Of a DNA stretch of 64,000 bases, positions 34,291 through 43,999 are shown one piece after another. How positions within the stretch are numbered: the first letter of the stretch is position 1; every line of letters begins with the position of its first letter. Both the position numbers and the translations under genes were made by a program. This stretch comes from Leptospira bandrabouensis. Its GTDB lineage: Bacteria > Spirochaetota > Leptospiria > Leptospirales > Leptospiraceae. The notes beneath the pieces were generated by a model, which saw nothing but the letters and a program-made list of their open reading frames with translations, made no database searches and had not been told where the DNA came from. Location of the stretch: assembly GCF_004770905.1 (NCBI RefSeq), contig NZ_RQHT01000014.1, positions 1,917,001 to 1,981,000 of the forward strand, in the 5' to 3' direction.

Positions 34291-36801
34291 ATGCCTTCAA
34301 TACCTAAACAAATCTCTGAATACATCCTTATGGGCCTAACCCAAGAACAGGTTAGAAAAAACCGTATCAAGTATGGTGCCAACGAGATCAGCTCTTCCAA
34401 AAAAAAGGGAATCTTTCAGATGTTATTGGGAGTGGTCCTCGAGCCAATGATTTTGCTTCTCATTTCCATAAGTATCGTATATTTACTTTTAGGAGATCAG
34501 GGAGAGGCACTTTTGTTACTCGGCTCTGTCATTGGAATCATCACCATCACCTTCATCCAAGAGAAAAAAACAGAAACCGCTATTTCTGCTTTGCGTTCCC
34601 TTGCCAGTCCTAGAACCAATGTGATTCGTGACAGGCAAATCCTTCGTATAGAAGGGAAGGATGTTGTTTTTGATGATTTATTAATTCTCAATGAGGGAGA
34701 TAGAGTTCCTGCTGATGCAGAACTTATATCTGACAGATTGTTTTCCTGTGATGAGTCTTTACTGACAGGAGAATCTGTTCCAGTTACCAAATCTCAATCG
34801 AATCCGGTATTTTGTGGGTCGTTAGTTGTTAGTGGGGAAGGAGTATGCCGAGTTACAGCCGTTGGTAACCATACAGAGATTGGTAAAATTGGTCGTAAAA
34901 TTGCTGATGAAGCGGTAGGTAGAACCTTACTCGAAGTAGAAGTTGCTCGTTTGGTTCGAAATATATTTATAGTTGCGGCCTCTTTGTGTGTGATTCTTGC
35001 ACTCTATTTTGGAATTGCCCGAAGCCAGTGGTTACAAGGATTACTTTCGGGGCTTACTTTAGCGATTGGTTTGATGCCAGAAGAACTCCCTTTAGTATTA
35101 ACTATTTTTTTTGCATTAGGTGCATTCCGATTGAGTACAAAAAATGTTTTAGTCAGGCGATCTTCGATTATTGAAACTCTAGGTGCTGCTACAGTTCTTT
35201 GTTCTGATAAAACGGGAACAATCACGAAAAACAAAATGAAGGTTGGTTTCGTTGTAACAAAATCAGAGACATGTGAATTAAATCCAAATGTAAATTTATC
35301 TGAGGATACAAAGGAATTACTTCATATTGCTTATTGTGCCTCCAAACATCCAAGTTTTGATCCAATGGACATTGCCATATCGGATTGTTGGGATTTGTTA
35401 GAACATGATGACGATTCAGCTTTATTGTCAGTTCGAGATTTTCCTTTGTCTCCTGACCATTTAACAATGGTTCGTGTTTTGAAGGAAGAAGAGCAATTTG
35501 TTAGTTATGCAAAAGGTTCTCCCGAAGCAGTTTTTGATTTATGCCAGTTTACTGGTCCCGATTTGGAATTTTGGACAGAAAAAACCAATGAACTTGCAAA
35601 ACAAGGTTTTCGTGTACTTGGTGTGGCAAAATCGGAATCTCCATCCAAAGAAATTCCCAACGAAAGAAAACAAGTTAAGTTTCGTTTTTATGGCCTTCTC
35701 GCATTTTTGGATCCGATTCGAGAGATAGTACCATTGGCTGTAAAAACTGCTTACGAATCAGGAATTCGAGTGATTATGATTACTGGTGATTATCCAGAAA
35801 CTGCAAAAAACATTGCTGATCAAATAGGATTAAAGGAATCCCACTTAGTATATACAGGAAAAGAATTTTCCAATCTTAGCGAAGAAGAAATGCAAAAAGT
35901 CATTCGTAAATGTAATATTTTTTCTCGAGTCAGTCCAGAAGATAAATGGCGCATCGTTCGAATGTTAAAAGCTGATGGAGAGATTGTTGCTATGACGGGA
36001 GATGGAGTCAATGACGCACCAGCATTGCGGACAGCTAACATTGGTGTTGCGATGGGGGAACGTGGGACTGATGTTGCTCGAGAAGCCGCAGATATCGTAT
36101 TGTTGGACGATTCCTTTTCTTCTATTTTGGAGTCGGTAAGAATTGGTAGGCAGATTTTTGATAATTTAAAAAAGGCATTGGGTTATCTTATCGGAGTTCA
36201 TATTCCTATTGTTGGTATTACTTTTTTTCCAATCATCTTCGATTGGCCTATCATTGTTTTGTCGGCAGTCCATATTGTATTTATGGAAATGGTAATTGAT
36301 CCTACTTGTACAATTGTATTCGAAAGAGAGTCAGCCGAGTCTGATCTTATGAAGAGGAAACCAAGAGAAACATCGGAGCCATTGTTAGATAGAGAATTAT
36401 TCATTAACTCTTTGATTCAAGGTGCGTTCTCTTTGTTGTCGGTAGTTTCTTCTTATTGGATTACGGAACTATTCCTAAAAGGAGATTCTTCTCCGAAAGT
36501 AGTTAGTACTGCCACCTTTGTTACATTAGTATTTTCGAATTTATTCTTAATCCTTGCTAATAGATCCTTACATGAGTCCATGTGGAGTAGGATGCGAATT
36601 CCTAACCGAACGATTCGGTATGTTTTTTCAGGAACGATAGCTGTGCTTATCTTGTCTATGTATTTGCCGGGAATGAATACAATGTTTCGATTTGTACCAC
36701 TTAATTTTCTTCAGTTTTCAACGGCGATACTAGTTGCATTTGTCGGAGTTTTGTTTTACGATATGACAAAAGTTTTGGTTTCCAGATCACTTCGTGGCTG
36801 A
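34291..36801 (+). CDS. Cation-translocating P-type ATPase
   Basis: 836 residues with the P-type plan: actuator-domain loop LTGESVPVTK, phosphorylation site CSDKTGTITKN, nucleotide-domain segments AKGSPEAVFD and GVAKSES, hinge GDGVNDAPALRTANIGVAMG, and about ten membrane helices. Helix 4 reads LMPEELPLVLTI and helix 6 EMVIDPTCTIVFE, as in the large bacterial group annotated only as cation-transporting ATPases; it lacks the CPC of heavy-metal pumps. Calcium, manganese or protons are all possible. It stands 53 bases from the divergent C69 gene. Confidence 0.88.
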   Translation: MPSIPKQISEYILMGLTQEQVRKNRIKYGANEISSSKKKGIFQMLLGVVLEPMILLLISISIVYLLLGDQGEALLLLGSVIGIITITFIQEKKTETAISALRSLASPRTNVIRDRQILRIEGKDVVFDDLLILNEGDRVPADAELISDRLFSCDESLLTGESVPVTKSQSNPVFCGSLVVSGEGVCRVTAVGNHTEIGKIGRKIADEAVGRTLLEVEVARLVRNIFIVAASLCVILALYFGIARSQWLQGLLSGLTLAIGLMPEELPLVLTIFFALGAFRLSTKNVLVRRSSIIETLGAATVLCSDKTGTITKNKMKVGFVVTKSETCELNPNVNLSEDTKELLHIAYCASKHPSFDPMDIAISDCWDLLEHDDDSALLSVRDFPLSPDHLTMVRVLKEEEQFVSYAKGSPEAVFDLCQFTGPDLEFWTEKTNELAKQGFRVLGVAKSESPSKEIPNERKQVKFRFYGLLAFLDPIREIVPLAVKTAYESGIRVIMITGDYPETAKNIADQIGLKESHLVYTGKEFSNLSEEEMQKVIRKCNIFSRVSPEDKWRIVRMLKADGEIVAMTGDGVNDAPALRTANIGVAMGERGTDVAREAADIVLLDDSFSSILESVRIGRQIFDNLKKALGYLIGVHIPIVGITFFPIIFDWPIIVLSAVHIVFMEMVIDPTCTIVFERESAESDLMKRKPRETSEPLLDRELFINSLIQGAFSLLSVVSSYWITELFLKGDSSPKVVSTATFVTLVFSNLFLILANRSLHESMWSRMRIPNRTIRYVFSGTIAVLILSMYLPGMNTMFRFVPLNFLQFSTAILVAFVGVLFYDMTKVLVSRSLRG

Positions 36802-36838
36802 CATAGTAATCGCCGGTACTTAAACTTAGCAAAACGTT

Positions 36839-37705
36839 ATGATTGAACTTCTCTTTCCTAAAAAATATTCTGCCCTTTGTTTGAAATCTGCCTTTTTTGG
36901 ATTTTTTGCGCACACGGGTTTTGTGCGTGGATTACAAGAAATTGGATTTAAACCTGCTATTGTAACTGGATCAAGCTCTGGAGCCATGATCGGTGCTTTA
37001 TATGCCACAGGACGAGAGATGGTAGAATTTGAATCTCTTGTTTTGGGACTGAGGAAAAAAGATTTTTGGGAAGGCAATTCTTTGACGATGCTTGGTCGTT
37101 TATTCAAAAAAGGCCTAAACGGTTATAGCGGAGTTCTTACGGGAAAGGCCACTCGTGAAATTTTATATCCTTATTTAGGGAATAAGAAGTTCTCCGATTT
37201 ACCGATTAAATTGGGCATTGCTGTTTCGAATCTTTCAAAAAATAAAAGAGAATTAATTACAGAAGGGAATGTTCTTGATGCAGTGATGGCATCAATTGCT
37301 TTTCCGTTTCTCTATGAAGTGCAAGAATTTCAAGGTCAGGAGTTTTTGGATGGTGGAATTGGTGACGGTGAACCTATCAAAGAATTAATTTTAGATCCAA
37401 GTATTGATAGAATAGTAATTCACCAAATTAACAATCATAGACCCCTAAGTAAAAATACAATGAAACGAGCGTTAGATGCCTCTGTTCAAATCATCGAGTC
37501 GGAATCGGAGGATTTAAAATCTTTACTCGCAAAAGAAAAAGGGAAAAAGCTCATTCGACTCGAAACAAATACTCCATATTTATCTCCCAATGATTTTTCG
37601 AGAGGTAAGTTTGCGCTTGCTGAAGGACGAGGAACTGCCTACAGGCATAAAGCTGAAATTTTAGGAGAATTAGAATTGCCAATATTTGGTTTTTTTAATC
37701 AGTAA
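36839..37705 (+). CDS. Patatin-like phospholipase family protein
   Basis: 288 residues. The nucleophile elbow is GSSSGAMIGALYATG (GxSxG, Ser at about 43) and the Asp of the dyad is in FLDGGIGDGEP. The oxyanion-hole loop that is normally Gly-rich (DGGGxRG) near the N-terminus is replaced by SAFFGFFAHTGFVRGL, which keeps only part of the glycine pattern. Patatins are lipid acyl hydrolases; activity is plausible but the altered loop leaves doubt. It follows the P-type ATPase by 37 bases and precedes a kinase gene by six. Confidence 0.82.
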   Translation: MIELLFPKKYSALCLKSAFFGFFAHTGFVRGLQEIGFKPAIVTGSSSGAMIGALYATGREMVEFESLVLGLRKKDFWEGNSLTMLGRLFKKGLNGYSGVLTGKATREILYPYLGNKKFSDLPIKLGIAVSNLSKNKRELITEGNVLDAVMASIAFPFLYEVQEFQGQEFLDGGIGDGEPIKELILDPSIDRIVIHQINNHRPLSKNTMKRALDASVQIIESESEDLKSLLAKEKGKKLIRLETNTPYLSPNDFSRGKFALAEGRGTAYRHKAEILGELELPIFGFFNQ

Positions 37706-37711
37706 AATTCT

Positions 37712-39637
37712 ATGGACATTCAAAAGAAACTCAATGTTTTGATTGTTGAAGATTCTCTTGCTTCTTACAAAGCAATTGTATCTGTACTGCAAAATTTTGG
37801 GTTTTCCATTTTTCCAGAAAGAGCTGAGTGGAAGGCGGAATTTGAGCAAAGACTTTTGGATGAAACTTGGGATATCGTCATATCGGACTTTTATCTTCCC
37901 GACTTTGATGGACGTTATGTCATCACTAGAGTTAAAGAAATTAATCCAAATTTACCTGTAATTTTAATTACAGAATTTCTTCCTGAGGATGCAGCTTCAG
38001 AATTTCTGAATTTGGGTGCTGCTGAATTTTTGCCAAAATCTTCAATCATCAAACTTCCGTTTGTAGTCAATCGCGAGTTGGAAGCTTATCGCCTTAAGGT
38101 ATCTCAAAAAAAAGCTTGGGATATGTTGGTCCATGGTGAAGAGTTATTAACTCGTTCGCAGAAAATTTCCCATCTTGGCCATTTCGAAGTAATTTTCCCA
38201 GAAAAAAATACTTTATGGTCCTTAGAATTATATAGAATTTTAGAATTTGATTTCAGTGAAATTCCTCTGATGGAAAAGGTTTGGTCGCTTTTAGACCAAG
38301 CAGAACAAGAACACATCAAAGTAGTATGGGAAGATCTACTAAAGGACAACCATTCCAAAGAGATGATTGTTACATTGAATACGAAGGTAGGCAAAAAAAA
38401 AGTTAATCTTTGGTTGGAGGCAGAAAGGTATGAAGATTCACGCTTTCGTATTTTCGGTACCATCCATGATATCTCAGATCTTTCTGAACTAGAACATTCC
38501 ATTCAACTCAACGAACAGTTATTTAAAGGTATTTTTAATAATTCTTCACAGGCAATTTTTTTATTAGATTTGCAGGGTCATGTGATTCGTATGAATCGTA
38601 TGGCTGTTTTATCTTTTGAGAGAGATGAGACGGATGTACAGGGTTTAGAATTAATTCGTTCCATTTTTTCTAATTCAGATGAAGAGTCAAAAAAGAAGTT
38701 AACCTATGGGATGAAACTAGCATTAAAAAATCAAAGTTTCGAAGTGTTTGTTCGTTATACTTTGTTAGATGGTCGTGAGAAATATTTTGATTGTGATTTT
38801 TATTCTCTTACAGATGCTACTGGAAAAATTCTATATATTGTACTCGAAGCAAAAGACATTACGGAGAAAATCGTATTAGAACGCGCTTATGCCCAATCGC
38901 AAAAACTAGAAGCACTTGGCACCTTTGCTGGCGGGATTGCGCATGACTTCAATAATCTTCTTACTCCGATGATGGCTTATGTATCATATTTGAATTCAGA
39001 ATGGTCGAAAGGGGAAACAAACGAAGCGATACAAAAATCTTTGCCAGCCATTGAGGGAATTTCCAAGTCATTAGATAGGGCCAAAAATTTAATCCAACAG
39101 ATTTTGACATATTCTAAAATTGATAATTCTATTTCGAAACAATTAGATTTGCGCGAACATTTATTGCAGGTTTTACAAGAAGTGCGAAGTGTTTCTTCAA
39201 ACCAAATCACTTTGTTTACAGATTTGGGAAATGAAGCGGCTTATGTGAATGCGGATCCTATCCAAATTTTTCAGATTCTATCTAATTTATATGAAAACGC
39301 AGTTTTTGCCTTGCAAGATGTACCAAACCCGAAGATTTCCATTTCGCTTTCAAAAGTTTCGTATGAAAAGTCAGAATTGCTGCATATAGGTTTTATGAAA
39401 AATACCGATTATTGGAAGTTAGGTTTTGCTGATAATGGATCTGGTATACCTCCTGAAATTATTGAAAAAATTTTCGATCCATTCTTTACCACAAAAGGTG
39501 GAAAGGGAACAGGTTTAGGACTACCAATCATTTATGGAATCATGGTAAAAATGGGTGGGACCATTCTTGCAAATTCCAAGGTAGGAATTGGAACTGAATT
39601 TGATTTATATTTTCCAGCATGGAAGGCGATGGTTTAA
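37712..39637 (+). CDS. REC-PAS-histidine kinase
   Basis: 641 residues: receiver domain (about 6-120) with phospho-acceptor Asp59 in [11 protein letters not shown], then two PAS regions (about 145-260 and 265-385; second with [23 protein letters not shown]), HisKA with [18 protein letters not shown], and HATPase with [17 protein letters not shown] and [10 protein letters not shown]. No membrane segment, so cytoplasmic. An N-terminal receiver means its kinase activity is controlled by an upstream kinase. It follows the patatin-like gene by six bases and precedes another hybrid kinase by 43. Confidence 0.9.
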   Translation: MDIQKKLNVLIVEDSLASYKAIVSVLQNFGFSIFPERAEWKAEFEQRLLDETWDIVISDFYLPDFDGRYVITRVKEINPNLPVILITEFLPEDAASEFLNLGAAEFLPKSSIIKLPFVVNRELEAYRLKVSQKKAWDMLVHGEELLTRSQKISHLGHFEVIFPEKNTLWSLELYRILEFDFSEIPLMEKVWSLLDQAEQEHIKVVWEDLLKDNHSKEMIVTLNTKVGKKKVNLWLEAERYEDSRFRIFGTIHDISDLSELEHSIQLNEQLFKGIFNNSSQAIFLLDLQGHVIRMNRMAVLSFERDETDVQGLELIRSIFSNSDEESKKKLTYGMKLALKNQSFEVFVRYTLLDGREKYFDCDFYSLTDATGKILYIVLEAKDITEKIVLERAYAQSQKLEALGTFAGGIAHDFNNLLTPMMAYVSYLNSEWSKGETNEAIQKSLPAIEGISKSLDRAKNLIQQILTYSKIDNSISKQLDLREHLLQVLQEVRSVSSNQITLFTDLGNEAAYVNADPIQIFQILSNLYENAVFALQDVPNPKISISLSKVSYEKSELLHIGFMKNTDYWKLGFADNGSGIPPEIIEKIFDPFFTTKGGKGTGLGLPIIYGIMVKMGGTILANSKVGIGTEFDLYFPAWKAMV

Positions 39638-39680
39638 TCATTTGACAAATTGACTTTTTTTGATGATTTGAATTGGTAAC

Positions 39681-41855
39681 ATGAAATATTTTCTAAGTAA
39701 ATACTTTGAGTCCTTATATTTAGGATTTCTGTGGGGACTTCTTGGATTACTATTTTTTTCATGTTTATTTTTCTTTTATCAAATTTATGAAAGTCGAGTG
39801 GATCGAATTACATTTGAAGAAAAAACGCAATGGAATTCTATCTTAAACGACTATGCATCCTATTTGAAAGACGCTGAAACTGGAGTTCGCGGTTATCTTC
39901 TTACTGGCGGTGATCCAAATTTTTTAGAACCATATAGTAATTCTCTGAATCAAATGAGGATTGCGGAAGAATTCCTGAGAGCGAAATGTGAACCTTCTTA
40001 TGAGTCAGACTTAGATTCAATCATTCGCGCTAAACAATTAAAGTTAGATTGGATTCAAAATTTTATTGAAAACTTTCCTGCGAAGCGACCCCAAATAGGT
40101 GAATTTATCGAAAGCAAAAGAAGAATGGATCTGTTTCGAAGTGAAGTTCAATCTCTTTTGAAAAAGAAATCAGAAAAAGAAAGTTTGGATAGGGAAAAAA
40201 GTCGTAAGTATACAATTCGTTTAATTACGATCTCAGGTGGTTTATTTTTTATCTTATCGATATTCATCATCTGGATGATTTTTGTATTAAAACGAAATGC
40301 TCAGATCATACTTGAGAAAGAGCTGATTGAGGATCGTCTGTTCGAAGTAGATGATTTGTATCAGAATTCACCTGTAGGTTTTCATAGTTTAGATGTTGAT
40401 GGTTATATAGTAAAAATCAATAAAACAGAACAAAAATGGCTAGGTTATTCGGAAGAAGAATTACTTGGGAAAGTTAAATGGCCAGATCTTTTAACCAAGG
40501 AAAGTAAAGAAATTTTTGAGAATCACTTCCAGATATTTAAGAAGACGGGTCAAGTGGATAATTTGCGATTCGAAGTGATCCGTAAAGATGGAAGTTCGTT
40601 GTTTTTAAATCTTTCCGCTACGGCAATTTATGGTAAAAATAATGAGGTGATTCGTTCTCGTGCTGTTTCCCTAGATATTTCACAAATGGTTTTATATGAA
40701 CGAGAATTAATAGAATCTCGCCTTAAGGCTGAAGAAGCTAACCGTGCAAAGTCGGAGTTTCTTTCTAATATGAGTCATGAACTGAGAACGCCCTTAAATG
40801 CTGTGATTGGTCTTTCTTTGTGGTTAATGGAAGATAATCCTAAACCAGAACAAATCGAATATTTGAGAAACTTAAAGTTTTCAAGTGAAACACTTCTTAC
40901 TTTGATTAATGATATATTAGATTTTAATAAAATCGAAGAAAGAATGATTATAATTGAAGAAATAGATTTTAATCTAAAAGATTTCATTGGTTCTGTTGCT
41001 TCCTCTTTTGGAATAAAAGCCAAAGAAAAACTCTTGTTATTTGAAACCAAAATTGATTCTAATCTTCCAGAATCTATTTGTTTTGATCCTACTCGTTTGT
41101 TACAAGTTCTTAATAACCTTCTATCAAATGCAATAAAATTTACAAAAGAAGGTCGAATCACTCTCAGCGTATATTTAGTTTCTAAGACTAATGAAGAAGT
41201 GGTTATTCGATTTGAAGTACACGATACAGGCATTGGTATTGCACCCGACAAACTTAAGTTTGTTTTTGAAAAATTTACGCAGGCTAGTGGCGATACAACT
41301 AGAAAGTATGGTGGTTCTGGACTTGGTCTTGCTATTTCAAAAGGTCTTGTGGAACTGATGAAAGGAAATCTTGAGTTAGAATCGGAATTAGGCAAAGGTT
41401 CTAAATTTTCTTTTACGTTTCCATGTAAAATTGGAAAAATAAATTCGATAAGCCAAAAACATACGTTAAAAAAATCATTTGATCTGGCCGGAAAAAGGGT
41501 TCTTATTGCTGATGATATTGAAATCAATCGATCTATTGTGGTTCGTTTTTTAAAACGTTGGGGCATTGAATGTGTAGAAGCCTCTGATGGAGAAGAAGTA
41601 ATCAGTAAGTTAATCAATGAAAAGTTTGATTTGATCTTAATGGATTTACATATGCCAAATATGGATGGGTATATGGCAACAAAACGTATTAGAGAAAATT
41701 CTTTTTGGTCGAAAATCCCTATCATTGCTTTGACCGCATCCGCACAATTAGAAACACAGGAGAAAATTCATGCGGTGGGAATGAACGATTTTATTTCTAA
41801 ACCGTTTTATCCTAACGATTTGCAACAAAAATTAATTCACTGGATTTCTAATTAA
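39681..41855 (+). CDS. CHASE3-PAS-histidine kinase-REC hybrid
   Basis: 724 residues. Two membrane helices (about 12-35 and 178-203) bracket a CHASE3-type periplasmic domain with the hallmark AETGVRGYLLTGGDP. A PAS domain (SPVGFHSLDVDGYIVKIN) follows, then HisKA NMSHELRTPLNAVIGL, HATPase NNLLSNAIKFTKEG, DTGIGI and YGGSGLGLAI, and a C-terminal receiver with DLILMDLHMPNMDG. A typical sensor of external or envelope signals that passes phosphate to an Hpt or the preceding REC-kinase. Its 3' end overlaps the convergent SpoIIE gene by eight bases. Confidence 0.92.
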   Translation: MKYFLSKYFESLYLGFLWGLLGLLFFSCLFFFYQIYESRVDRITFEEKTQWNSILNDYASYLKDAETGVRGYLLTGGDPNFLEPYSNSLNQMRIAEEFLRAKCEPSYESDLDSIIRAKQLKLDWIQNFIENFPAKRPQIGEFIESKRRMDLFRSEVQSLLKKKSEKESLDREKSRKYTIRLITISGGLFFILSIFIIWMIFVLKRNAQIILEKELIEDRLFEVDDLYQNSPVGFHSLDVDGYIVKINKTEQKWLGYSEEELLGKVKWPDLLTKESKEIFENHFQIFKKTGQVDNLRFEVIRKDGSSLFLNLSATAIYGKNNEVIRSRAVSLDISQMVLYERELIESRLKAEEANRAKSEFLSNMSHELRTPLNAVIGLSLWLMEDNPKPEQIEYLRNLKFSSETLLTLINDILDFNKIEERMIIIEEIDFNLKDFIGSVASSFGIKAKEKLLLFETKIDSNLPESICFDPTRLLQVLNNLLSNAIKFTKEGRITLSVYLVSKTNEEVVIRFEVHDTGIGIAPDKLKFVFEKFTQASGDTTRKYGGSGLGLAISKGLVELMKGNLELESELGKGSKFSFTFPCKIGKINSISQKHTLKKSFDLAGKRVLIADDIEINRSIVVRFLKRWGIECVEASDGEEVISKLINEKFDLILMDLHMPNMDGYMATKRIRENSFWSKIPIIALTASAQLETQEKIHAVGMNDFISKPFYPNDLQQKLIHWISN

Positions 41856-43788
41856 GTTCTTTTTCTAAAGAAATTGCTAATATAGTTATGTCATCGTCAG
41901 ATCTTTTTGACTTCTGAAATTTTTCCACTTCTGTGATTACCTGATCACAAATGGATTGAGGAGTCTGGTCTTTCAAATTTTTTAGAAGATGGAAAAATCG
42001 GTCTTCTCCGAAGAGTTCCCCTGTTGTAGCATTCCTTGCCTCAATTACACCATCTGTATATAATACCAACGTTCCAGAGTCGGGAAGGGGAAGTGTTTTT
42101 TCGATCATTTGTGATTCGATATATTCATTAATGGCCCTTCCATAACTGGTGATATGTTCTAAATTTCCCTTTCGATCTAAATACACCATGGGATGGTGTC
42201 CAGCATTCGCTATTTTTAGAATTTTTTCTTTGGGGTTGATATAAACAAAAAAGGCACTTAAAAAATGACCAGAGAGGGAGCTGAGTAAAGACAACCGAAT
42301 TCTTTCTGCAGCATAGGCTGGTTTGTCTAAAGAATCATCCCAAAATTGTAAGGAAACTTTTGCCATCGAAGCAATCATTGCTGCTGGAATTCCATGTCCA
42401 GATACATCACATAAAAATAAACCTATTTCATTTTCTTTCACAAAGATTTGTACAAAGTCTCCACCTATATCTGAAGCAGGTGAATATCGAAATCCTAAGG
42501 CATATCCATTTGCATGGGTTCTTTTTTTCGGAAGAAGACCGTTTTGTAATTTTTGTGCGATCTTCATTTGTAAATCAATTTCTTGTTTATCTTCCGTTGC
42601 TTTTCTGTAATCCGATACCTTCAAAACCAATGCCATCGATAAAAAGAAGACTTCTACAGCAGAACCTAATGGTAAGGAATAAGATGAAATATGCATTGGT
42701 CGAATTAAACCTTGAACTGTTAACGAATTTAAGGCAGCACCAAGGAGAATGGAACCAAAGGCGAATAAAAATAGAATCACTTCTAATTTTTTCTTACTTT
42801 TAAAAAATGCCATCGTTGAGATTGATAAAGCTAACAAAATGGGAATGATAACGAGTGTTACTCCCAATTGGATAAAATTCCTTAATTCTAAAAAGAAAAT
42901 TGAAAAAATTAAAGATATAAAGAGAAAAATGAATCCTCTTGTAAGTTTAGTAACTTTCGGAAAAACTTTCTCCGTTTCTAAAAATTCGATCGTGAACAAT
43001 AATCCAAATACTGATGTAAGATAAATTGTAATCGGGAAAAGATAATTTTTCCATGTATGAGAATTTCCGATTTCAATATACTGTATAAATCCTGTCGAAA
43101 AGGAATTGATTAAAAGTACTGTTGCTAAGTAGAAGAAGTAGTAAAAGAATTTTCTATATCGTAAGGTACTCGCTAAAAATAAACTAAATAAAAACATCAT
43201 AAAACCTGCGCCGAAATAAGCGGCAAAGAAGATGTCTTGTTTTTTTGAAAAGGCTATAAAACTTCTCGAGTTATACAGGGAAACAAAGTTAAAGATTGGA
43301 TTGGCTGAGTTTATCTTCACATAAATAGTTCTTGTTTCATCAGGAGAAAGTGTAATGGGAAAAGCTGGGATATGGGAATAGATAGGTTTGTTTCTTTGGA
43401 GTATTTGTTCTCCCGATACTTGTGTCACCCAATTCCCTTTCACTTGAGAATGTAGTTCGAAGACATCGACTACGGGGCTTGAGAAATGTAAAAAAAATGT
43501 ATGGGGCAAGTTCCCATAGTGGACGAGTGTAATGCGAATCCATAAGGGATTTTTCACTCTGGGAAATGATATCGTTGCTTTGGGGTTGGGTCTCCAGATG
43601 GTATCTTCTCTCAAAATCCTGTCCAAACTGGACTCCCTTTCGGGTACAATTACATATTCAAAGTATTTCCCGATGTCTCGGTAGTTTTTGGATTCTTCAA
43701 TGGAGAGAGGAAACGCTTCGAGAGAAGAATGGATAAATAGGCTAAACCCGAGAAGGAGGAGTGGGAAGGGGGAGTTGCACGAGAACAT
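41848..43788 (-). CDS. 7TMR-DISM SpoIIE-type PP2C phosphatase
   Basis: 646 residues from ATG 43788, chosen because a signal peptide begins there (MFSCNSPFPLLLLGFSLFIHS); the frame extends to 43884 but the extra residues are basic and unlike the family. A DISMED2-type extracellular domain (about 30-165, with NPLWIRITLVHYG) is followed by seven helices (about 175-390), a coiled segment, and a PP2C domain with DIGGDFVQIF, CDVSGHGIPAAMIASMAK, NAGHHPMVYLD and LVLYTDGVIEARN. This is the second SpoIIE phosphatase in the window with a different sensor. No anti-sigma kinase or antagonist is nearby. Confidence 0.9.
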   Translation of the reverse strand: MFSCNSPFPLLLLGFSLFIHSSLEAFPLSIEESKNYRDIGKYFEYVIVPERESSLDRILREDTIWRPNPKATISFPRVKNPLWIRITLVHYGNLPHTFFLHFSSPVVDVFELHSQVKGNWVTQVSGEQILQRNKPIYSHIPAFPITLSPDETRTIYVKINSANPIFNFVSLYNSRSFIAFSKKQDIFFAAYFGAGFMMFLFSLFLASTLRYRKFFYYFFYLATVLLINSFSTGFIQYIEIGNSHTWKNYLFPITIYLTSVFGLLFTIEFLETEKVFPKVTKLTRGFIFLFISLIFSIFFLELRNFIQLGVTLVIIPILLALSISTMAFFKSKKKLEVILFLFAFGSILLGAALNSLTVQGLIRPMHISSYSLPLGSAVEVFFLSMALVLKVSDYRKATEDKQEIDLQMKIAQKLQNGLLPKKRTHANGYALGFRYSPASDIGGDFVQIFVKENEIGLFLCDVSGHGIPAAMIASMAKVSLQFWDDSLDKPAYAAERIRLSLLSSLSGHFLSAFFVYINPKEKILKIANAGHHPMVYLDRKGNLEHITSYGRAINEYIESQMIEKTLPLPDSGTLVLYTDGVIEARNATTGELFGEDRFFHLLKNLKDQTPQSICDQVITEVEKFQKSKRSDDDITILAISLEKELN

Positions 43789-43957
43789 TGTTTTCTTTTT
43801 GGATCGGTTTTGGCTCGGGCCTTGAAAGTAGCGCCTGCGAGATTCCACCAAAAAATCAAAAAAAGAAAAGCGACTGCAAAACATTTCTACTATAATGGGA
43901 CGAGTTTGAGACAGATAAAGTGAATTTCCTTAAAAAACTTGTTATAAGAACGCAGAA

Positions 43958-43984
43958 TTGGCAGTCTAACCGATAGAGTGCTAA
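43958..43984 (+). promoter_or_regulatory. CIRCE element (HrcA operator)
   Basis: TTGGCAGTC-N9-GAGTGCTAA matches the CIRCE consensus TTAGCACTC-N9-GAGTGCTAA with two mismatches in the left arm and a perfect right arm, at exact nine-base spacing. It ends one base before the AAGGGG ribosome site of the Hsp100 gene, the usual place for HrcA repression of heat-shock genes. Confidence 0.9.
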
Positions 43985-43999
43985 AAGGGGCAAAACACT

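Noticed and set aside
43789..43884. Extended N-terminus of the 7TMR-DISM phosphatase
   Set aside because: The extra residues are basic and would place the signal peptide internally; ATG 43788 begins directly with it.
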